Shown piece by piece: positions 1 to 9,904 of a stretch of DNA of 64,000 nucleotides. The notes below the pieces were generated by a model. The model made no database searches and had not been told where the DNA came from. It saw only the letters and a program-made list of their open reading frames with translations. The stretch is taken from assembly GCA_021018815.1 (NCBI GenBank), contig JAITYX010000003.1, forward strand, positions 11,002,501 through 11,066,500. The letters are read 5' to 3'. Source of the stretch: Talinum fruticosum (taxonomy: Eukaryota; Streptophyta; Magnoliopsida; Caryophyllales; Talinaceae). Every line of letters begins with the position of its first letter. The stretch's first letter is position 1. The position numbers and the translations under genes are program-made.

Positions 1-845
1 GATGTGGTGTTCTAGGTATGGTGCGACTGCCACAAACTTCACAGGCAGAAATCAGTGTCAAACTAAAATTTCAAAGCTAACAGGGAATGAAGCAAGTCTC
101 GGCATACACAACAACAACAAAGAAAAAACAGAGCAAGCCCATGTCCAGGTTGCATATCTCTTTCCAGATTTAAAAAAAAAAAAAAAAAAGAAAGAAGGAG
201 GACAGAAGAAATAGAACCTGCAACCCGGGCACAAGTCTTCGAAAGCCAAGAAGCACAGGGGGCAAGAACGACGAACTCAGCACAGGGAGTAAGCAGAGTA
301 AATATAATACGTTTATATAATCATCTCTGAGCCTGAGACTTAAATTCCAGTCAGTTACAAACTTTTCAAATTTCATCCTTCTCGGATAAACAACAGTTTA
401 CAAAATATAAACTCTTCAAATCCCAAGAGCCTCCTACTTCATTATGTAAGCTATTAACTCTGACACAAAAAAAAAAAAAAAAAGGCGGGAGGTGGAATGG
501 TGTCTTCGGCACCCAGTTCGCTACTACCCCTCCATCGAGAAGAAAACCTCGAATGGGTCTAAACAAGATCTCACGAGTCTACCTCGAGTAGCCTTCTTTG
601 GCTCCAACACTTAAGACCCATGTCGCCGGGTTCTGAAAACAAGAGGAAAGAGAACACCGGGTTCAGAACTCGCCAAAAAAAGAAGAGCGAGGAAACGCGT
701 ATACCAGTGGAATTGAAGTCGGAAAAAACACGGTACCGCCGTCTTTGCTCCGATCGAAGCCGTCGACCGGTTGTTGGCAACGCGATTGGCGGCCGGAAAG
801 CTTGGAGGGCGACTGCCTAGACGAAGATCTACCATCGGAAAAGCG
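1..845 (-). other. No supported gene; possible intron or leader of a minus-strand gene
   Basis: No conserved protein is recognisable here. Two A-runs occur on the plus strand (170-188 and 466-483), which are T-runs on the minus strand. On the minus strand a pyrimidine tract ending in TTTTCAG near 642-660 would make a good 3' splice site for the exon at 846-1052. The next segment stays open for only about 17 codons before a stop. Open frames over the GC-rich part (560-840) look compositional. Confidence 0.25.
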
Positions 846-1052
846 CTAGCCTCGGGACCGGACGGAGCAGACGGCGACGCGTTTGACGGCTGAAAAAGTC
901 CGGAAAGTGGCTGCTCTGACGGAGACCTGCCCACCGGAAAGGCACTGGCTTCGGGACTGGAAAAAGATCGGCGGCGGTAGGCGTTGCTCCGGCGAAGGCT
1001 TAGGCTGTCGGGATAAAGAGCAGAGAGAGCGTGAGGGAGAGAGAAGAGCCAT
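846..1052 (-). CDS. Candidate first coding exon with a transit-peptide-like N terminus
   Basis: I do not recognise this protein. On the minus strand an ATG lies in a good plant initiation context (CCTCCAATGGCT) after a pyrimidine-rich leader. It opens 68 codons that begin MALLSPSRSLCSLSRQ. The peptide is rich in Ser, Arg, Ala and Pro and almost lacks acidic residues, the usual look of a chloroplast or mitochondrial targeting peptide. The frame closes at 846, so a real gene would have to splice first, for example at a CAG/GT near 950 to the TTTTCAG acceptor near 642. Upstream (1053-1250) is AT-rich like a promoter. The rest of the gene would leave the window at base 1. It could also be a chance frame in GC-rich DNA. 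Confidence 0.33.
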   Translation of the reverse strand: MALLSPSRSLCSLSRQPKPSPEQRLPPPIFFQSRSQCLSGGQVSVRAATFRTFSAVKRVAVCSVRSRG

Positions 1053-1440
1053 TGGAGGTTTTGATGAGAGAAAGAAGCCAGTGATGCTTTAGGAAAGTGG
1101 GAGACAACGTGGGCTTTGAATAGCTGGAGAAAGGGGCAATGACGCTGCCGGATCATAACCCGTAACCCAAGAATCATTTCCTGTGCTTTGAAACCATAAA
1201 TGGCCACAGTATATTGAATTGTAGCGAAAAGAAAAGCAATTAATTTAAAATAAAATGGTTCTAATTAATCATAGCTAGCCTTAGCGTGAAAGTTTATTGA
1301 AGCTAAAGCCATTTTGTACATGCTTTATCTTTAATTCAATTTTTGTGTACAATTACGATTATCCAAAAATTGCATTTTATTTATTAAAGAACAGCAAGGA
1401 TATCCTGCGAATTATACTTAAACAAGTCTAAATATACGAC
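1053..1440. other. AT-rich non-coding stretch
   Basis: No coding signal is seen. If the 846-1052 exon is real, this would hold its minus-strand promoter and leader. The stretch from 1220 on is A/T-rich without repeats that I can identify. Confidence 0.3.
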
Positions 1441-2230
1441 CTAGGTTATTCGAGTATTATTCCGCGCCGGTTTAAAAAGTTGCAAATGAAGAGAGTGATT
1501 AAAATCAACCCGTATCAATCATCTTCTAAATGCTCGAGATACAACTCGCTCCAAGCACTCAAGAAAGCTCGTGCACGCAGCTCGACTCTCGAAGGGGGCA
1601 TTTATAGGAGGCGAAAATTCGTTAGCCAACTATATGTCGCCACGTGGAAATTAATTCCACTTATTGAGAATTGTCACGTGTAACATTGGCCTTGGAAAGC
1701 CTTCAAAATTAAAATCAAAAGAAATCAAATTCGGCCAATTAGAAGTTGTCACGTGTCATTGATGATGCAGTAAATAGTAAATATTTCTTTTAAGAAATAA
1801 TTACTAAATTATGAGCATGCGCCAAAGCCCTGCCTAAACCCTAGCTCCAAAAAGCTATAAATAGAGGTCATTTCCTCATTTTTTACACATTCAAGCATCT
1901 GCGAAATCCGGAGCTCAAACTGCAAACGACATCCAGGCTACCAAGCGCCAAGGATCAAAGTCCGCAACCGTTCGTAAATCGGAGTCAACGATTCAAATTC
2001 AAGACTCTCGAGCACATCCAAATCAAGAACCATTCGAGTTCATCATCTCGCCTCAACATCAACGTTCGAGATCAAGCTACGGCGCCCTCGAATCGTTCGA
2101 GTTACAAGGAGATTGAATCGAGAGGATTACATTTATTGTATCCAATACGGAGATTGTACCCATTAAACAAAAATCAATACAAATTATATTTGTTTCCTAA
2201 TTTCCTGTCTTTATTTATTTTAGACTCGAA
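1441..2230 (+). mobile_element. Probable gypsy LTR fragment with promoter
   Basis: A purine tract GAAGGGGGCA at 1591-1600 looks like the polypurine tract that precedes a 3' LTR in Tat/Athila-type gypsy elements. A strong TATA box, CTATAAATAGAGG, follows at 1855-1867 with a leader after it. Near 2120-2200 is a tract with TTGTATCC and TTGTACCC, like the R-U5 end of many plant LTRs. No protein domain and no clear TG...CA ends were found, so the limits are approximate. A host promoter is the alternative. Confidence 0.35.
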
Positions 2231-2725
2231 ATTTAACTATATGCTTCCAGGCCAATCAGTTCCATTAACTGGCTAGCACATCAAATATTAAATAGCAGTG
2301 TTCTCAATAGATATGCAGAACTGGAGTAACCCCAAGTTGTATAAGGTGGTCCACAACAAATACAGGAAAACATATCATCTCTAAATACCAGTAGTGTATA
2401 TAGGTATGTACACTAAATACCATCAACTGATACAGGCACGTAATAGTTGCATTTAATAGATATAAGCACGTAATAGTTTGCTAAAATATACAAATATTCC
2501 ATCATCCATAATCATCAAGCCACAATATGTCATCTCTAAATACCATCAAGCCATAATCACCATTCATCCCTCAAAATACCTGCAAAACGGCGACTACAAC
2601 ACTTGTAATTTGCCAAAACATACAAATATTCCATGGCCTAAACATCTATTTCTTTGTTGAATTCAAAATTTTATAAAGCTACTTTAAATTTTTTAGATAT
2701 ATGCTTGTAAAGGTTTATGGAGATA
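2231..2725. other. Non-coding AT-rich DNA with short dispersed repeats
   Basis: Short words recur: CTAAATACCATCAA near 2412 and 2535, and ACAAATATTCCA near 2487 and 2621. This suggests a decayed repeat, but no element end is recognisable. The right edge is set by the start of the gypsy LTR at 2726. Confidence 0.3.
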
Positions 2726-3029
2726 TGTAACAACCCGACCCTAAATCACATTATTTATCTTATTGATACAAGATTTATATAATTGAGCGCGTGCACTTTA
2801 ATTTGATATTTGATATTTAAATTATTTTTACGTATGTGTTATGCAGCTAAGGCGACGAAGTGGCCCCGATAAAAATTTCATAACAATGATTATAATTTAT
2901 GTATAAGATTAAAAGAGCAAATTTAAAAATTTACCCGAAATGGTATATGATTGTAAGTTCGTTAATATTATGTTTCAAGCAAAACGTTATAATTATAATT
3001 TGTAAACAATAAAAGAAAACAAAACAGAA

Positions 3030-3082
<53 letters not shown>
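3030..3082. repeat. (TAA)n microsatellite
   Basis: About 17 uninterrupted TAA units, in the upstream part of LTR G1. Confidence 0.95.
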
Positions 3083-3083
<1 letters not shown>

Positions 3084-3581
3084 GTAAAAAAATAAATAAA
3101 TAAATAATAGAATAAAATAAATAAAATAATTCAGATTTTTTTGAAAGAAAAATCCAGAATGGATTCATCTAGAAATCTTTCAAAAAAAAAAAGGAAATAA
3201 ATAAAGTTATAGATGAAAATAGTCGGGCAAAGTTTCAATCTCCATCTCCTCCTCTCTCGCTCCCCGCCTACCTACCCTTCCTCTCGCTCCACCCTCCTCA
3301 CTCGCCGGCACCACCTTCGGCCACCAGCACGACCAGACGCCAGGCTGACAGACCGGCGCCGGCAATCCTTTCCCTCTCTTGCGCTCTCGCCCTCCCCCTC
3401 TCGTTCCCGCGAGGCCTGCACCCTGCTTCCCGGTTCCCCGTCGCGGCCACTTAGCGGCCACCCACCGGTCGCAGCGGCTGCCGAGCTATTCGCTGTCCCC
3501 GCCCGGTGGTCGCCGGTGCGGCCGCCGTGCACCACCATCCCCGGCTCTTCCTCCTTGACTTCTCCTCCTTGAATTTTGAAG

Positions 3582-4307
3582 GTAAAACCCTAAATCCTAA
3601 ATTATCAAATTCAGCATTTATCTAAGCAATTGCAATTGTAAATTAAAGTATATGATTAGAAATATGTTCATGGTGTGAATTTAAATTTTGAATTGCTATG
3701 GATGGTTGAGGTTTGGTACTTAGGAGGATTGATTGTTTATAAATGTGAATGAATGTGATTCCTTTTGGGGAAATTATAACTTAGTGAATGAGATTATGGA
3801 TGTTTTGCTATATAATTGAGTAATTTGATGGATTTCATTATATTGGAAATGGTTATATTGAGCAAACGAAGGCGAATGAATATGTTTTCTCTTCCAAAGT
3901 TGTGACTTAGTGGATTGAATTGGGAGTATATTGGTGTGAATGTCAAGCAATTTGATGGTTAGTTACATTTTGCAATTAGTTAGAATTGAACATAAAGAAA
4001 GAAAAAAATGTGTAGGGAAATTGAATTTGGATAATAGATTGTGTTGGAAGCATGTGGGAAATTTGAACACTTGGTATACCTAATTACGTTGTGAATGGGA
4101 TTTTGTTGGAAAGAATGTTCATAACCTTAAGGTCATATATATATGGATTTGAGCAATTAAGAAAATTGTGAAATCTACGTATAGGAAGGACATTTGATGG
4201 GTTAGTGTAATTATTTAACCAGGGAGCTTAAATATAACAAAATGAGAGTTGAACTAGCTATAAGGATTGAAAATAGCGTTAAAATGAGTAAACTAATCAA
4301 ATTAATT

Positions 4308-4396
<89 letters not shown>

Positions 4397-5259
4397 TGAT
4401 GGGGATAATAAAACTAACTACTAAGAACATATTTTGCGATCGTTAAATGTGTTATAACAACTACTGAAATGTTTAAGTAATTGTATTTATGTATAAATAT
4501 ACATATATCTTCATTCTTTAATTCAAGTTAATAATGCATTACATCGCGTAAATATCATTGTTTTGCCTAATCAACTACTTTAACGAGTATGTGCTATAAT
4601 TAAGATTTAAACGGAATTAATGTAGTAAAGCATGTAAGAAAACGTGGTTAAACTGATTACGAAATAAATATAGAAAATGAAATAAATTGTCAACGCGTAT
4701 ACAAATTCAATTATTGAAATTCAATAGAAACATTATTAACAACGAAATCTATTGAAACAGAATTGAGGTCACTTGCGTTGCCGAATAGCCGGTAACTCAA
4801 ATTTACGTAAAAGGGGAGAAACAAAGGTTCAATTCAGGTACGTGCATTGCCTGTGCCCTTCAAAATTCACATATTTCAGCAAATCTCAACATTTCTTATA
4901 TAAATAACTAATAATGAATCATTTGCAAATCAAGTTTTGTCACCTAATTAAGTGGTCCCCACTCAATTATCAATAATCGGGGCTTATGCCCACCAATTCC
5001 ACCCGCACGGCGTCAACTCGGGTTCTCAATCGGCCCGAGGGGTGAGCACCTATTCAAAGATCGTATCAATTATCAAGGGGTTCCACTTTCGAGATAATAA
5101 CCGGCAAGCAAGTTTTACTCATATTCTCTCCCCCGATTTCTAAAATGAATTGAAATGCGCGCGCTCAATTAAAATATTTCAAAGCAGCTTTTATAGTACA
5201 GGAATGTTCGTACCGAGTTTCGACTTATTATTCGAAATATTTTACTGTTTTTGTTTTAG
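3582..5259 (+). other. Predicted intron inside LTR G1
   Basis: The donor is GAAG/GTAAAA at 3582 and the acceptor is TTTTGTTTTAG/G ending at 5259. The span is AT-rich and the segment before the donor is GC-rich, the usual exon/intron contrast in plants. LTR G2 keeps both sites (donor at 39796, acceptor at 37270, minus strand). LTR G3 has a stronger donor (AAAG/GTGAGT) and a similar acceptor. That three LTRs share these sites is observed; actual splicing is inferred. Confidence 0.5.
4314..4393. repeat. (TAA)n microsatellite
   Basis: About 26 TAA units, within the predicted LTR intron of G1. Codon-like frames across it are artefacts. Confidence 0.95.
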
Positions 5260-5722
5260 GGAAAGCATATGTGAACAGCCATTACCTAAGAAGTCTAACA
5301 CAAGCAAGACTTAGCTGGACAAATTGTTATCACCGATCCGTGATGGGTCTAGAAGCTCACAGTGATTCTTCTTCCTATCCGGTTTTGGGTTAGCCTTGGA
5401 AGGTATTACATATGGCGTATTTTCGGATAGTCAATTGCGGGGGCTTGTATAATATATAAAATATCTCGTAACCGTATGTTGGGAGTTGGGTTAATCACGT
5501 GGTATGTTTTAATTCTTAGGGACATAAATATTTACCTCTATCGGGGCTTGTTAAGGTGTAAGTGATTGACACAAATTTTTAACTTTCTCTTATATGCATT
5601 CTATCTTAGCCTGGTCCTATTTTTAAGACGGTGGTAACGCCTTCGATCGTTAACTTCCGCTGCGACCATACTTCACACTCTCTAATAAGGGGATTATTAA
5701 GTAATGGTGATCGGGGCGTTAC

Positions 5723-6841
5723 GGATAGTATTCTTACCCACAAAGATTTGAACTATGTCGACGAAGACCTTTCCAGATTGAGTGTCTTCCTTAGTGTGAA
5801 TTTTCATAAACAATGCGAGAGGGGGTAGGATTCTTCCCTTCCTTGATCTAAGAATACAAAATATGCAATAAATTAGACAAATTACGTTCCGTACATAAAA
5901 TGAAAGAAAACCAAAATACTAGAGTTTATACCATTCGCACTACGAGATCGGTAGTTAAGATTGACCCTTGGCCGTGTAATAAGATTCTTGCTTTTGGCCC
6001 TTCTGTCCTATTCTTCAAGCATTGGGCATATTTTTTTGAAATTCAGGGTTACTTCTTAGGCCCTTCAATCTCTCTCACCCTTCATCCGACAATCAAGATA
6101 TTGGTTTATCATCGAGCCTTTTTCCGGCCTTGGTCACTAAGTTCCTCAGATTTTTACCAACTTTGTTCCTCCATTCTACATAGACTTCTTGAGGAAGTTC
6201 TAAAGCCCAAATATACTTACCCTATTTCACAAAAATATTACCAAATATAAATTGAAAATATTAAAAAGTAATCATATATATCCTAATGTTTCCAGGCTTC
6301 TTATTTTAAAAGTCCTCCACAAAAGTTATTGCTCTTCTTTAGGGAGATTTGACAAGCATGTACACCGGCCGTTGTTGAAGCTCTTGATATGATTTGATAT
6401 AACCCTTGATAACTTGGACTTAGTAAATCTGCAATAAAATTAGTAAGATAAAAGTACCCAAGGAATATGAAAAATAAGCGGAATTACTAACACATACCAC
6501 CAATTATCATCATTCTTTGATAAAACTCTTTTGCTAAATGTTACCCCTTGTTGTGAGCCATCTCCCTGTGATGATGATGATTGAGTTAGGACAATAGCTT
6601 GATTGGTCCAAAATTGAAATCAATACCGAAGTAGGGGCACCATGATTTAGCACAAAACCTTTTGATCGAGGCATACTTATATATACAATGAATATTGTCT
6701 TGCAAAGAAGATTTAAGTGTATATGTTCAAATATAAATTATTGTACAAAAAAGTAAAAATATAAATCAAAATAATAACATAAACAAGAAGTGGCTAGATC
6801 GTTTATAATGGTTATAAATGTCACGAGATTACAATATTACT
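5723..6841. other. Non-coding stretch, possibly 3' part of a CACTA element
   Basis: No domain is recognised. On the minus strand around 6430-6610 a short open stretch is followed by GTATGT and, about 65 nt later, TTTTATTGCAG. This looks like an exon and a small intron and could belong to a second CACTA gene downstream of the transposase remnant. The plus-strand frame at 5900-6250 has no supporting feature. Most of the stretch is simply AT-rich. Confidence 0.3.
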
Positions 6842-7515
6842 TCAAAAATCATTATCATTAACTATAATGTCGTCATCAATATCATTATACAATGAAATAT
6901 TTTCCTTATTTGCCTCCCCTTCAAAATTATTATTCTTATTTTCAGAACTGGAATCGTCATCATTAACTTCCTCGTCACTTATGTTCTCAAGTTCATTTTC
7001 AGCTCTTTCTTAAACTCCTTCAAACTCACAGAAAGTAGGAGGATTATCATTAGCATCCTCTTGGAATAATGTATCATTGAGTGGTGCTTCAATGGTTGAT
7101 CTTGGTTTCATCTTAAGCATCGGCCACAATTGGTTTTTACCATTCCTTATACTTGGATAAGGGGTGAAATACACTTGTATAACTTGGGATGCCAATGGAT
7201 CATACATTGGGCACTTCTTTGTATGGTTGACTTCCACTAACTTATATTGTTCATGTGTATTAATACCCCTTATAGAGTCAAACCATTCACATTTGAACAA
7301 TCTCGTCATGTAAGAACGAGAATTCCCAACATACTCTAACTCAATCACCTCTAGAATGTTGTAATAATCAATGCCATCTACCCCTTTTAAAGATAGCCCA
7401 TAGTTCATACTCGGTCTTGTTTTGACCGTATTTATGGTTGTGAAAGTTGTAATTATTTATGTAGTAGTGGTTAAAAGTACGCACATCCTTCTTTGGACCA
7501 AGTGTTAAACTTTTA
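6842..7515 (-). pseudogene. CACTA (En/Spm) transposase C-terminal remnant, DUF4216
   Basis: The minus strand encodes the DUF4216 module found at the C terminus of TNP2-type CACTA transposases. It holds a leading LGPKKDV segment, an LWAI-like strand, the core DYYNILEVIELEY, the motif RLFKCEWFD and the closing VYFTPYP. The frame stops at 7010-7012 (TAA). It then continues in the same frame for 56 codons with a very acidic tail (Asp/Glu/Asn-rich) to a final stop at 6842. One nonsense change therefore seems to have cut the tail off. The upstream catalytic region is missing, because coding homology ends where the CACTA terminus at 7519 begins. Binding of this region to DNA or to the transposase complex is not established. 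Confidence 0.75.
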
Positions 7516-7518
7516 ATT

Positions 7519-7915
7519 CACTACAACAAAACCGACGAATAACGACGGAAATAGCGATGGAAATTTGTCACATAGCGACGGATTTTCGAAAATAGCGACG
7601 GATTATTTCCGTTGCTATAAACCGGGTTGCTCAAATTTAGCAACGGAAATTACCGAATCCGTCGCTAATTAGCTACGAACAGCGACGTAAATGCGTTTCG
7701 TAGGCGATGCAATTCGATGACGGATTACATTATCCGTCGCTGAATTTAGCGACGGAATTTCCAGTAATTCCGTCGCCGATTGCCGTCGCTAATCCGTCGC
7801 TATGTGTGCGAGAATTCCAAAATAGCTTTTTCTAATTCTTCATTAACCTAGTACAAAAAAATGTGAATGGATATACAAATCCAACATTCACATATGTGAC
7901 AATTACATTTGACAT
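7519..7915 (+). mobile_element. CACTA terminus with subterminal repeat array
   Basis: The sequence begins CACTACAACAAAACC, a typical CACTA terminal inverted repeat reading inward to the right. Next, 7530-7805 carries about 15 direct and inverted copies of a GCGACGGAA-like unit, the usual subterminal binding-site array. The element sits exactly where coding similarity of the DUF4216 remnant stops, so it probably inserted into that gene. The right part is cut by the copia LTR at 7916. I found no matching TTTTGTTGTAGTG end in the window. Confidence 0.7.
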
Positions 7916-9488
7916 TGAAGGTTTGCTCGGGGAGAGTTTGAGTCATCCTAGAGGGGGTGAATAGGGTGATAGAAAATTCTTTGCAAAAACACACTCTTTT
8001 GACAGAAAAGAGGCAAAGACAGCTTACGAGTCAAAACACGGGGTCGAAAAGATTGGACTCGAAAGCAATGAATCGGAATAAACAAGCACGAGTAAGGTCA
8101 TGTCCGAGTCTAGAATGAACTCGGAAAGAGAACACATAGATTTTACGTGGAAACCCTCCTGGGGCAGAAAACCACGGCCCGTGTCAATCCGGACACGAAG
8201 TCAAATCCACTATTTTGAGTCAACAAAATACCGTGAAGCTGAGCGAACCCGAGTTGCTCCCTTGGACAACTCTATACAAGTTTTCCTAGACTCGAAGTTA
8301 CCTTATTTGATCTAGTACTTCCTAGCTGAGATAACCCTTACAGCTAGGGACAACTAAGCTGAGTTAACCTTTACGGCTTAGTCAAGGGACCTTACAAAGA
8401 ATGTAAGAAGAGTTTGTAACTTAGTACAAGACCTTACAACTCGGAGAGTACGGAATTACAGAATGAGAGTTGTAAGTAGAAGATTGGAAGTAAATACAAT
8501 GAATTTTCTCAAGTATGTGTATTAACAATAGAATCGGCAATCTTCAAGTCTTGTGAAGTGGCTTCTATTTATAGATAACCAAGCGAGTAGCCGTTATCTC
8601 TTTCTGCTGACCGAGAGTCCTCTGTGATCGTTGATAATGGCTTTCCGAGTCACTCGGAAAGTATCCGTTGAAATATGGACGTTGGACAACGGTTTAACTC
8701 TCTTGGAAGTCCCAAAACCATCGGTTGTGTCTTGAAAAATGAGGTGAAAACCACCGTTAGGCTTAGCGTTCCGGTTTTCCGGATATGGAAGCGAGACGGC
8801 TTCGACACAATCTTCGGGACTAAAGCGAGAGAAGGTGAAAAGCCATATCTGCTGGTGATTTGACGTTACGAAGCCAGGCTACTTTTGTAGTTTAGAAAAG
8901 ATATCCTCGATTGAATAACCTACAAAAGTAAAACACCTTCGGTTCTCAAAGTATAAAAAATACTTTGGTCCAAGGTTAGACACGAGATAAAATAATTATA
9001 ATAATTACGCAATTGATTATCCGAGTCGGAGAAGAAATGGAGTTTTACGAGTCTAATATCCATGATACTCGGAATTCCATATGACTTAGTCTTAAGCAAA
9101 GAATCAAGTTCTATAACGAATATCGAGTGGGAAAAACTTGATATAGACTAAGCATGAGAAGAACTACGAATGCCGACTATGCAAACAATAGAATAGATAA
9201 TCATAAGTCAGATTCGATTGAGAAACGGCGGAATACTGGTATATTCAAAAGCGATTAGTCCGAGTGAGAGTGGACTCGGAATAAAGAACCGAGTTTACGA
9301 GTCGCTAAGCGAAAGCGATAAAAGAGATAATTGAGGGCCAAAATACTTAGAGAAAATATTATTTTACTCAAGTAAGTTTCTAGGACGCGAGAGAATGCCT
9401 TGGAATCAAAACTCTATATGAATAACATCGTTATACCTGATTCCTTTTGCATGACTCGAAAGATATTGAGCGAGTGTCCGAGTCTTCA
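7916..9488 (-). repeat. 3' LTR of copia element A (1573 bp)
   Basis: On the minus strand it starts TGAAGACTCGGAC and ends CGAGCAAACCTTCA. It lies directly next to the polypurine tract at 9489-9501. It contains the conserved hairpin CAAAGTAT/ATACTTTG near 8950, the CCGAGTCACTCGG palindrome near 8648-8660 and a TATA-like ATTTATAG complement near 8567. The 5 bp outside it are GACAT (7911-7915). The partner LTR is lost, so the duplication cannot be tested. Confidence 0.88.
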
Positions 9489-9501
9489 ATCTCCCCTTTT
9501 T
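9489..9501 (-). other. Polypurine tract of element A
   Basis: On the minus strand the tract is AAAAAGGGGAGAT immediately before the LTR. The same tract precedes the LTRs at 18531, 30730 and 35671, and lies beside the one ending at 49591. It primes plus-strand DNA synthesis in LTR retrotransposons. Confidence 0.85.
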
Positions 9502-9904
9502 GATGAAAGGCATTCCATACTTAAACGAAGCTTTGTTAGAGGAAAATAGATTGATTCCGAGTAGTTCGGTCATGAGTAATGCATATTGAATAAGTTAGAG
9601 CAATATATAATATATCAAAGCAAAACAAAATAAAGTATGCTTTTCACATTAACTCGAAAAAATAGAGAACTCGAAATTAATAATGAAATGCATCACTTCA
9701 TTAAAAAGCGATTACAAGGGAATAAACTCCCCTAAACAAGACAACCAGTTTCGACTACATTTCTCCCCCTTGCCTTTCGAGCAAAAACAAAGAAACAAAA
9801 AGAAGGGAGAAAAGTACAAGGTATACACATTAGTTGTCCGGACAAAAGAAAATATGAACGAAGAAAATCTGGAGACACCGAGGAATTGTGACTCACTGCA
9901 TGGC
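9502..9904 (-). other. Non-coding spacer between accessory ORF and polypurine tract
   Basis: About 400 bp with no open frame on the minus strand. A spacer of the same length and partly the same sequence (ATGCCTTTCATCAAAA before the tract) follows the accessory ORF in copies B, C and D. Confidence 0.6.

Larger units (their letters stand above)
2726..5722 (+). mobile_element. Gypsy LTR G1 (about 3.0 kb), probable solo LTR
   Basis: The segment starts TGTAACAACCCGACCC and ends GGGGCGTTAC. The same two ends bound the reverse-orientation copy at 36817-40686, which is preceded by a polypurine tract and gypsy integrase remains, so this is an LTR. No primer-binding site follows it and no polypurine tract precedes it. 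AGATA (2721-2725) and GGATA (5723-5727) flank it and may be a degraded 5-bp target duplication, which would fit a solo LTR. Inside are a (TAA)n tract, a GC- and CT-rich segment (3240-3560), a splice-donor-like AAG/GTAAAA and an acceptor-like TTTTGTTTTAG. The 3213-3572 frame is not credited as a protein, because the homologous DNA in G2 does not conserve it. Confidence 0.8.

Noticed and set aside
611..1207. 198-codon minus-strand frame
   Set aside because: It overlaps the better-supported 846-1052 start in another frame and has no recognisable domain; GC-rich DNA readily gives such frames.
3213..3572. 119-codon frame in the GC-rich part of LTR G1
   Set aside because: The homologous DNA in G2 does not keep the frame or the residues. 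Conservation is at DNA level, fitting a leader segment, not a protein.
4211..4424. Poly-Asn and poly-Leu frames
   Set aside because: Translation of the (TAA)n microsatellite.
5900..6250. 116-codon plus-strand frame
   Set aside because: No motif, no conserved counterpart and an unlikely composition; probably chance.
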